From Taibaiella sp. (GTDB lineage Bacteria > Bacteroidota > Bacteroidia > Chitinophagales > Chitinophagaceae), in the NCBI GenBank assembly GCA_019739295.1, contig JAHHDV010000020.1, positions 1 to 26,507 on the forward strand: 26,507 nt of DNA. The letters are read 5' to 3'. Made by a program: the position numbers and the translations under genes. The notes below the pieces were generated by a model. It saw only the letters and a list, made by a program, of their open reading frames with translations. It was not told the DNA's origin and searched no databases. Shown in pieces: positions 19,243 through 26,507 of this stretch. How positions within the stretch are numbered: position 1 is the stretch's first letter; each line of letters begins with the position of its first letter.

Positions 19243-20730
19243 GACCGATACATAGATAGAATCCAAAATCAAGATCTTATCCGAAAGGATCGTTACAGGT
19301 ATCGGGTTATTCGAACAGCCTACCGTATCCAGTATCTTCAGCGATACGGTCCTGAGCACCTTCAGGTCAGGAAGAACCTGGGGACGAATATAGATATCCG
19401 CATAGGAGGATCCCGCAGGTATCGTCACCTGGTCAGGTATCCACTCGTAATCCGTCCCGTTCACACCTGTTCCTTCTATGCTATAGGAAACCGTATAGTC
19501 CTCCTCCATATCATCTTCAGCCCTGCTGATCCTGAACCAGGCAGGAGCACATCCCCGGATACAAGAGGCCTCCCCGGTAGCTGCCAAGCCCGGGGCATAG
19601 GTCTCTACTGAAACGGTCTGGCCACCGGTACCTATATTCAGGTTAACCGGTATTTGTGCTCCTAAGCCGAACACGGCAGATCCGGAAGAAAGGGTATAGG
19701 CACTTGTCTCCAGGTCACTGGCTGCTCCCAGTTCATCCGGCTCATTGATCGCATGAATATCCGCTGTAGAGGTACTTGGAAAATACAGCTTACCATTGGT
19801 CGCCAGCCTGAAGGCAGATAAAGATACCCAGGAAGAATACGTATATTCACTGGCCGCTACTTCATCCTCATCCGGGAAACCGCTCAGGTCATACTGGTAC
19901 AGCTGCCCATTGTTGATGTATAATACCTGACTATTGGGAGAAAAACCTGCTCCATAAGGACTCATATGACTAAGCAGGATAAAATCGGAAACGGCTCCTG
20001 TACTGATATCAAAAGAGGCTACCTCTACATCTCCTTCTATGTATGCCGCGTTGGCTATTTTGCTTCCGTCAGGGGATATTTTGATCTCCCCTACTATACC
20101 GCAAGCACTTGCCCCTGAAGAGATGACCGGAGGCTCTATCCCCTCTTCCGTGATCCGGTAGCTGTGGTAAGCACTCGTCTCCCAATTATAGGTCACCAGC
20201 CAGTAGCCGCAGCCGTCATCATTGATCACCACCATCTTCTCCCCCATAAAGCTGTCCAGGACAACGTTCTTTTCCGTAGTGATCACATCTCCCAGGCCCC
20301 CGTCCAGAGACATATCTATAATGTTATACCGCAGATACCCTATCGTGGTAGCCATGGCCGTGATATTTTCATAATTTTCCAGGGTAAACAGGTAATACAG
20401 GCTGTCGCTGCCGGGATATTTACAGATTGCTGTACTTTGTGTTCCCGAACCGTCATGTCCTAAGATACCGGTGCCGTTCGGCATAAGATCATGATCTTTA
20501 TTCCAGGCTTGCTGACCTGCACTGTAGAAAAGAAGGTCTCCATCCGAATCCGAAATCGAGGCTGTCCCTTCGGAAACAGAAGTCATAAACCCCGATAAGG
20601 AAGAGGGGGAACCCGAGTTAAGATCCAAAGCCGCATTATATCCGAAGGCCCAGATGTTGTCTTCTGCCTGTGCCCGGGCCGCAAAAGGCGAAATCAATAA
20701 TAATAAAAATACAAGTACAGAATTCCGCAT
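18490..20730 (-). CDS. P5: type I secreted T9SS-sorted protein, intact
   Basis: 746 residues in one frame. The signal peptide MRNSVLVFLLLLISPFAARA is the same as in P6, although P6 has a type II C-terminus. The propeller-like module is P4-like (AFRLATNGKLYFPSTS, EPDELGAASDLETS). It is followed by YAPGLAATGEASCIRGCAPA, a Calx-beta-like domain (residues about 385-465, VNGTDYEWIPDQVTIPAGSS), an Ig-like stretch and the sorting domain from about residue 655 (LIPNAFSPNGDGVNDRFGV), ending KRGDLTLVR. The C-terminal 250 residues are encoded by DNA identical to P3. P5 is thus a P4-like front joined to a P3-like back. Surface exposure through T9SS is inferred. Confidence 0.9.
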   Translation of the reverse strand: MRNSVLVFLLLLISPFAARAQAEDNIWAFGYNAALDLNSGSPSSLSGFMTSVSEGTASISDSDGDLLFYSAGQQAWNKDHDLMPNGTGILGHDGSGTQSTAICKYPGSDSLYYLFTLENYENITAMATTIGYLRYNIIDMSLDGGLGDVITTEKNVVLDSFMGEKMVVINDDGCGYWLVTYNWETSAYHSYRITEEGIEPPVISSGASACGIVGEIKISPDGSKIANAAYIEGDVEVASFDISTGAVSDFILLSHMSPYGAGFSPNSQVLYINNGQLYQYDLSGFPDEDEVAASEYTYSSWVSLSAFRLATNGKLYFPSTSTADIHAINEPDELGAASDLETSAYTLSSGSAVFGLGAQIPVNLNIGTGGQTVSVETYAPGLAATGEASCIRGCAPAWFRISRAEDDMEEDYTVSYSIEGTGVNGTDYEWIPDQVTIPAGSSYADIYIRPQVLPDLKVLRTVSLKILDTVGCSNNPIPVTILSDKILILDSIYVSVVPGDTSICKGETVMLKAETNYEDYLIWSPDAALDPSPDVPVVYVRPDASVSYTATINVPWSGCDVEEDISVISISNETMVVNLDYTAYSDPICIYDTITLKANGGYSYTYFNRFNDVLGSDSVLDVIVPDRYYEYIVLALDERGCLDSAVVSVQAEPCCEVLIPNAFSPNGDGVNDRFGVVTDGHPEEFRLEIFNRWGERVFISYKPEDTWDGTYEEGTPADAGVYFYTVKGLCYGGDLFRKRGDLTLVR

Positions 20731-20861
20731 GATCTAATCAATATGTTTAGGGTGGAAAATATAATGAACTTCTCTAAATATTTCAGAAATTCATTTGTAA
20801 AATATTTATATGAATTTAAATATGAATGATTTTTCCTTAATAATAACTTTCTATGCACTTT
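20731..20861. other. AT-rich spacer P6-P5 with an inverted repeat at 20787-20817
   Basis: 131 bases, clearly more AT-rich than the genes. AAATTCAT (20787-20794) and ATGAATTT (20810-20817) form an 8-bp perfect inverted repeat around a 15-base loop, with no T run on the minus strand. No TAnnTTTG box was found. It may hold a promoter for P5, but nothing decisive is visible. Confidence 0.35.
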
Positions 20862-22690
20862 TTACCTGATCAGGGTCACATTACCCTGGAGATGAACTTT
20901 ATCCCCCGTAGGTAAAGATCCTTCAATGATATACACATATACCCCCATCGGCTGAGTCTTCCCATCATAACGGCCATCCCAGCCTTCCTCTATGTCTGAA
21001 GTCTCAAATACCTTCACGCCCCAGCGGTCATACACCTCAAAACGGTCCAGGCGCGCTTCCCCACGCTTCAGTATCCGGAATGTCCCGTTATCTGAAAATC
21101 CATTCCCCGGTACAAAGGCATTCGGTACCTCAAAGACATACCCGTTGTCTACCACAATATCTATCGAATCCGTAAGGGTACAGCCATGCTCCGTCGTCGC
21201 CGTCACAAAGTAACGGGTACGTACATAAGGACCGGCCAGGGGATTCGCTATGTTCACATCACTCAACCCTTCCGGGGGATACCAGCTGTAATAGCTCGCA
21301 TTGCTCGCCAGGTCAACCTCATACACCTCGCCGGCATAGATCGTCACCGAATCCGGAACATACAACGACGCCTGGGGATATACCGATATCTGCACATACT
21401 GCGTATCCATACAACCCTCCGTATACCCGATCACCATATATTCAACAGATTCATCCGGATTCGCCACAGGATTGGATATGCTGTCATCAGACAGGCCCGT
21501 ACCAGGGATCCATACATAAGAATCCGCATTCGATGCCTCCAGCTGTACCATCCCGGGAGGACAATACCCCGTGTCCGTAACATTGAGAAGCACGCTCCGC
21601 TTTGGAACCACCGTAAGCAATACCGTATCCCGGCTGCTGCATCCTATAGGAGTGCGCACCTCAAGGATCAGATCCTCCGAGGCCGTATAAGACGTAAACC
21701 AGGGATTCTTAACGCCTCCATCCGACAGGAATGTGGATGGGGTCCATTCATAAGTATAAAACTCATAATCATCCGGTATCACTCCCGCAAACAACTGGTA
21801 GGGAACACCCCCGCACAAGGTATCATCAGGACCCGCATTCACCTCCGGTACCGGCTGAAGATCAATATAAAAACTATCTGTCATATCATCACAGCCCTCA
21901 CGGGATGCCGTGATCGTTACCCAGCCGCTCGCCTCAGGAGTGATGGAGCTGTTCGCCTGGTGGGGATCAGCTATCCCCTCCTCAGGAGCCCAGTAATACG
22001 TGAAAAGAGGATGTCCTTCCACACTGACCGGTATGCTGATACCACTGCATAGAGAAGTATCATTGTTCACCAGGTCTATGCTGTTCGGGATCACCGATAT
22101 CCGGATGGAATCCACCACATCACAATCTTCAGCACCCGAATTGACCGTAAGGTAATACGTCGTCGTCAGCTCAGGCGATAAGATCACATCCTTAGATGAA
22201 GGATCACTGACACCCGCTGCCGGAACCCACGAATAACTATAGTCCTCATCTGCTCCCGGGATATAAGGATGTACCTCGTGTCCCTTACCTAAACAGATCG
22301 TAGTGCTGGCTGGCATCTCTACCACAGGGACCTCTTTCACCTCCATATAAAAGGACCGGTAGAAGGGGTCACAACCCGGGTAGTTCACTTTCAGGGTAAC
22401 CGTACGCGACTCCGTAGCCTCTATCGTCGTCACTGGAGAGGCCGGATCTGCTATCCCCTCAGATGGCATCCACTCATAAACATATCCCTCCACATCATCG
22501 GCAATCAAATCTACTACAGATCCGATACAGACCACCGTATCATTATTATGTACACTGATGTTCGAATCAGGCATATCAATGTAATAGGTATCTACAGTCT
22601 GGATACAAACGCTCCCGTAGCGAACCCAGTAGGTCCCCGAACCGTAGATCGTGCGCTCGGGAGTGGAGCTCCCGTCATCCCATACATATA
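20862..22690 (-). repeat. Type II C-module, copy in P6
   Basis: Matches P7 at an offset of 3144 (3143 beyond about 21815) over roughly 1.3 kb with very few differences. The first 170 bases (20862-21032) also match 24000-24170 base for base as far as read. Confidence 0.75.
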
Positions 22691-23872
22691 CAGGATATCC
22701 CAAAGGGTGCCTCTAATACCATACTGTCCAGGTAACATATCCAGAGTATCATAGATATCCCCTATCGTAATCTCTGCATTCTCATTCACAGCTATGGATA
22801 CAACCTATACCAAATATCACGGAGGCACCGGAAGAAAGCGTAATAGCTCCTGATTCAAAATCACAATCCGCTCCCAGCTCATTGGGATCATGGATCGCAT
22901 CTATACTTGCAGTGCCAAAGCGTAGTCACACTATATATTTCCGTTGGTCGCCAGCCTCAATGTAGACACCGACGCCCAGGTAACTGTATATTCACTGGCC
23001 TCTACTGCATCCTCATCCGGGAAGACGGCTCAGGTCATACTGATACAGCTGCCGCATTGTTGATGTATAGGCACTTCACTATTGGGAGAAAAACCAACTC
23101 CGTAAGGACTCATGGCACCCAGTGAGATAAAATCAGAAACGCTCCCGGTACTGACATCAAAAGATGCCACCTCTACTCCCCCTTCTATGTATGCCGCATT
23201 GCCGATCTTACTCCTGTCAGGAGATATTTTGATCTCCCCTACTATGCCACAAGCACTTGCCCCTGAAGAGATGACCGGAAGGTCTATCCCTTCTTCCGTG
23301 ATCCGGTAGCTGTGGTAGGCACTCGTCTCATAATTATAGCTTACCAGCCAGTAGCCGCAGCCGTCATCATTGACCACCACCATCTTTTCTCCCATAAAGC
23401 TGTCCAGGACGATGTTCTTTTCCGTAGTGATCACATCTCCCAGGCCGCCATCCAAAGACATATCGATGATATTATACCGCAAGTAACCTATGGTAGACCA
23501 GGGTATATTCTCATAATTCTCCAGGGTAAAGAGGTAATACAGGCTGTCACTCCCGGGGTATTTGCTGATCGCCACGCTCTGGGTTCCCGAACCGCTATGC
23601 CCTAAGATTCCCGTACCGTTCGGCATCAGATCATGATCTTTGTTCCAGACTTGCTGACCTGCACTGTAGAACAACAGGTTACCGTCTCCATCTGCAATAG
23701 AAGCCGTTCCCTCATTTGCCATAGTCATAAATCCTGATAAGGCAACCGGGGAACCCGAGTTAAGATCCAAAGCCGCATTATATCCGAAGGCCCAGATGTT
23801 GTCTTCTGCCTGTGCCCGGGCCGCAAAAGGCGAAATCAATAATAATAAAAATACAAGTACAGAATTCCGCAT
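20862..23872 (-). pseudogene. P6: type II secreted T9SS-sorted protein, frame broken by an indel cluster in the middle
   Basis: Same total span as P2 (3011 bases). The N-terminal 270 residues (signal peptide MRNSVLVFLLLLISPFAARA, then DNIWAFGYNAALDLNSGSP) are intact to about 23085. The C-terminal 613 residues from about 22700 to the stop at 20862 are also intact. Between 22700 and 23085 roughly eight one-base insertions or deletions shift the frame, although the expected sequence can be pieced together (ASIDAIHDPNELGADCDFES, SIAVNENAEITIGDIYDTL). The rest is the type II module: short Ig-like domain, six PKD/SprB-like repeats and the sorting domain (FEVPNAFVPGNGFSDNG, VYDRWGVKVF, GNVTLIR). The damage is so local that a consensus fault at a repeat junction is more likely than decay. 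Confidence 0.8.
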
Positions 23873-23999
23873 GATTTTATAACAAATATTATACTTAAAA
23901 AAAAGGTAATGAATATTAAGCCATTACCTCACACTGACAGTATCCTAAAATACTGAAACTATCTTATCACTGGAACGCATCAAAAAATTCAATCCCTTT
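23873..23999 (-). repeat. Inter-gene spacer P7-P6, homologous to the P2-P1 spacer
   Basis: The partner of 10565-10689, nearly collinear with a few substitutions and small indels. It contains a terminator-like hairpin and no gene. Confidence 0.75.
23897..23928 (-). terminator. Intrinsic terminator-like hairpin in the P6 leader
   Basis: On the minus strand GGTAATG, a 10-base loop, CATTACC and then eight T in a row. The 7-bp stem is perfect and runs directly into the T tract. It ends 24 bases before the P6 start codon, so it would stop P7 transcripts or act as an attenuator within the P6 leader. Confidence 0.6.
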
Positions 24000-25834
24000 T
24001 TACCTGATCAGGGTCACATTACCCTGGAGATGAACTTTATCCCCCGTAGGTAAAGATCCTTCAATGATATACACATATACCCCCATCGGCTGAGTCTTCC
24101 CATCATAACGGCCATCCCAGCCTTCCTCTATGTCTGAAGTCTCAAATACCTTCACGCCCCAGCGGTCATACACCTCAAAACGAGTCCAGGCGCGACTTCC
24201 CCACGCTTCAGTATCCGGAATGATGCCCGTTATCTGAAAATCCATTCCCCGGTACAAAGGCATTCGGTACCTCAAAGACATACCCGTTGTCTACCACAAT
24301 ATCTATCGAATCCGTAAGGGTACAGCCATGCTCCGTCGTCGCCGTCACAAAGTAACGGGTACGTACATAGGGACCGGCCAGGGGATTCGCTATGTTCACA
24401 TCACTCAACCCTTCCGGGGGATACCAGCTGTAATAGCTCGCATTGCTCGCCACGTCCACCTCATACAGCCTCTCCCGGCGTAGATCGTCACCGAATCCGG
24501 AACATACAACGACGCCTGGGGATATACCGATATCTGCACATACTGCGTATCCATACAACCCTCCGTATACCCGATCACCATATATTCAACAGATTCATCC
24601 GGGTTCGCCACAGGATTGGATATGCTGTCATCAGACAGGCCCGTACCAGGGATCCATACATAAGAATCCGCATTCGATGCCTCCAGCTGTACCATCCCGG
24701 GAGGACAATACCCCGTGTCCGTAACATTGAGAAGCACGCTCCGCTTTGGAACCACCGTAAGCAATACCGTATCCCGGCTGCTGCATCCTATAGGAGTGCG
24801 CACCTCAAGGATCAGATCCTCCGAGGCCGTATAAGACGTAAACCAGGGATTCTTAACGCCTCCATCCGACAGGAATGTGGATGGGGTCCATTCATAAGTA
24901 TAAAACTCATAATCATCCGGTATCACTCCCGCAAACAACTGGTAGGGAACACCCCCGCATAGGTATCATCAGGACCCGCATTCACCTCCGGTACCGGCTG
25001 CAGGTCAATATAAAAACTGTCTGTCATATCATCACAGCCCTCACGGGATGCCGTGATCGTTACCCAGCCGCTCGCCTCAGGAGTGATGGAGCTGTTCGCC
25101 TGGTGGGGATCAGCTATCCCCTCCTCAGGAGCCCAGTAATACGTGAAAAGAGGATGTCCTTCCACACTGACCGGTATGCTGATACCACTGCATAGAGAAG
25201 TATCATTGTTCACCAGGTCTATGCTGTTCGGGATCACCGATATCCGGATGGAATCCACCACATCACAATCTTCAGCACCCGAATTGACCGTAAGGTAATA
25301 CGTCGTCGTCAGCTCAGGCGATAAGATCACATCCTTAGATGAAGGATCACTGACACCCGCTGCCGGAACCCACGAATAACTATAGTCCTCATCTGCTCCC
25401 GGGATATAAGGATGTACCTCGTGTCCCTTTCCTAAACAGATCGTGGTGCTGGCTGGCATCTCTACCACAGGAACCTCCTTCACCTCCATATAAAAGGACC
25501 GGTAGAAGGGGTCACAGCCCGGGTAGTTCACTTTCAGGGTAACCGTACGCGACTCCGTAGCCTCTATCGTCGTCACTGGAGAGGCCGGATCTGCTATCCC
25601 CTCAGATGGCATCCACTCATAAACATATCCCTCCACATCATCGGCAATCAAATCTACTACAGATCCGATACAGACCACCGTATCATTATTATGTACACTG
25701 ATGTTCGAATCAGGCATATCAATGTAATAGGTATCTACAGTCTGGATACAAACGCTCCCGTACCGAACCCAGTAGGTCCCCGAACCGTAGATCGTGCGCT
25801 CGGGAGTGGAACTACCGTCATCCCATACATATAC
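24000..25834 (-). repeat. Type II C-module, copy in P7
   Basis: Third copy of the same module. Its few indels relative to P6 coincide with places where P2 and P6 differ. Confidence 0.75.
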
Positions 25835-26507
25835 AGGATATCCCAAAGGGGCCTCTAATACCAAAGTATCCTGGTAACATATCAAAGTATCATAAATATC
25901 CCCTATCGTAATCTCTGCATTCTCGCTGACTACGACACTTGCGCCTAAGCCGAATACCAGGGAAGAACCGGAAGCCAGGGTATGAGCCGAGTTATTAGGA
26001 TTACAGTCCGACCCCGCCATATCAGGATCATCGATTACGCCCAGGGTACTTCCGAAAGAAGTGGAGGGGAAGTAAATTTTTTTCCGTTAGTAGCTGCCCT
26101 GAACTGAGGGTATGAATTGGAAAAAGGAAAAACTATATGCACTTGACTCTATATCGGTTTCCGATGGCCAGTAATCCAGGTCAAACTGGATGGTTGTCCC
26201 TGCAGTACCGGCATACAACTTGGTGCTCCCGGGGGAAAAAATACATCCGTACGCGCTTGAAAAGGATGGAAAATCTATCGCCATCAGATCCGACACCGCT
26301 CCTGTCAAATTATCAAAGCTGCCTAATTCCACATAACTGTATCCATATGCACCATTGGCTATTTTTGTTCCATCCGGAGAGATCATCAGCTGTCCGACAC
26401 CCGCATTCGGGTTTGAGGTTGTACTGATAACTTTGGGTTCAATGCCATCTTCGGTGATATGAAATGCATGATATTCATAGTTAACATAGCTGAATGTGAC
26501 CAGCCAA
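24000..26507 (-). pseudogene. P7: type II secreted T9SS-sorted protein, N-terminus beyond the window, several frameshifts
   Basis: The minus frame is open from the right edge (WLVTFSYVNYEYHAFHITED). It keeps the propeller-like pattern (GQLMISPDGTKIAN, then GCIFSPGSTKLYAG) but is far less similar to the other copies. An extra base in AAAAA at 26121-26125 breaks it; the corrected frame reads SYPQFRAATNGKKIYFPSTS. From about 25910 on it is a type II module nearly identical to P6 and P2: short Ig-like domain, six repeats and the sorting domain ending GNVTLIR at 24000. Further breaks lie near 24957-24963, 24465-24485 and 24183-24225. At the last two places the sequence looks like P2 and P6 variants added together. 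The signal peptide is not in the window. Confidence 0.8.

Noticed and set aside
21186..22052. Long plus-strand open frame (288 codons) rich in Arg, His and Ile opposite P6
   Set aside because: It mirrors the coding sequence of the type II module; similar frames appear opposite P2 and P7. The composition is not protein-like and there is no start signal.
10690..25834. Regularly spaced repeats that might suggest a CRISPR or other non-coding array
   Set aside because: The repeats are kilobase-scale coding modules and PKD/Ig-like protein repeats in frame, not short repeats with unique spacers.
8298..26507. Possible mobile element or integron-like cassette system carrying the array
   Set aside because: No transposase, integrase, attC-like site, terminal inverted repeat or target duplication was recognised. 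Homologous recombination between copies explains the pattern.

Overview
The window looks like a Bacteroidota chromosome, probably Chitinophagia or a related class (inference). The reasons are seven secreted proteins ending in gliding-motility-associated (type IX secretion, type B) sorting domains, an OxyR-type regulator, a TAnnTTTG promoter element on each strand of one divergent intergenic region, and few Shine-Dalgarno sequences. No mobile element, CRISPR array, rRNA or tRNA was recognised.

Bases 1-8263 are ordinary chromosomal genes. They are: a 5'-truncated mutS (+); an App1/DUF2183 phosphatidate-phosphatase-like gene (-) divergent from a diacylglycerol/lipid kinase (+); a tandem universal stress protein (-); 5-formyltetrahydrofolate cyclo-ligase (-); an OxyR-like LysR regulator (-) divergent from a PaaI-type hotdog thioesterase (+); and a family 2 glycosyltransferase (+) that overlaps the thioesterase by 8 bases. 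The App1 and lipid kinase pair would catalyse opposite steps of a phosphatidate/diacylglycerol cycle.

Bases 8298-26507 hold a head-to-tail array of seven paralogous secreted proteins, all on the minus strand and called P1 to P7 here from left to right. P7 runs off the right edge. Each has a signal peptide (visible in P1-P6), an N-terminal repeat module that looks like a beta-propeller, and one of two C-terminal modules. Type I (P1, P3, P4, P5; about 745 aa) has a Calx-beta-like domain, an Ig-like stretch and an SPNGDG-type sorting domain. Type II (P2, P6, P7; about 1000 aa) has one short Ig-like domain, about six PKD/SprB-like repeats with paired cysteines, and a VPNAFVPGN-type sorting domain. 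N- and C-modules are reassorted between copies, and long stretches are identical or nearly so, which indicates recombination or gene conversion inside the array.

Sequence quality matters for any reading of this window. Single-base indels interrupt mutS (2), the App1 gene (1), the lipid kinase (2), oxyR (1), P2 (1) and P3 (1), mostly in or beside short homopolymers. P1, P6 and P7 carry clusters of indels. Several P7 indels read as the sum of the P2 and P6 versions of the same site, which points to a consensus merged from different repeat copies. I therefore treat most breaks in the single-copy genes as probable consensus errors. A real mutS lesion with a resulting mutator effect is the biological alternative. 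All stretches between genes are shorter than 200 bases.
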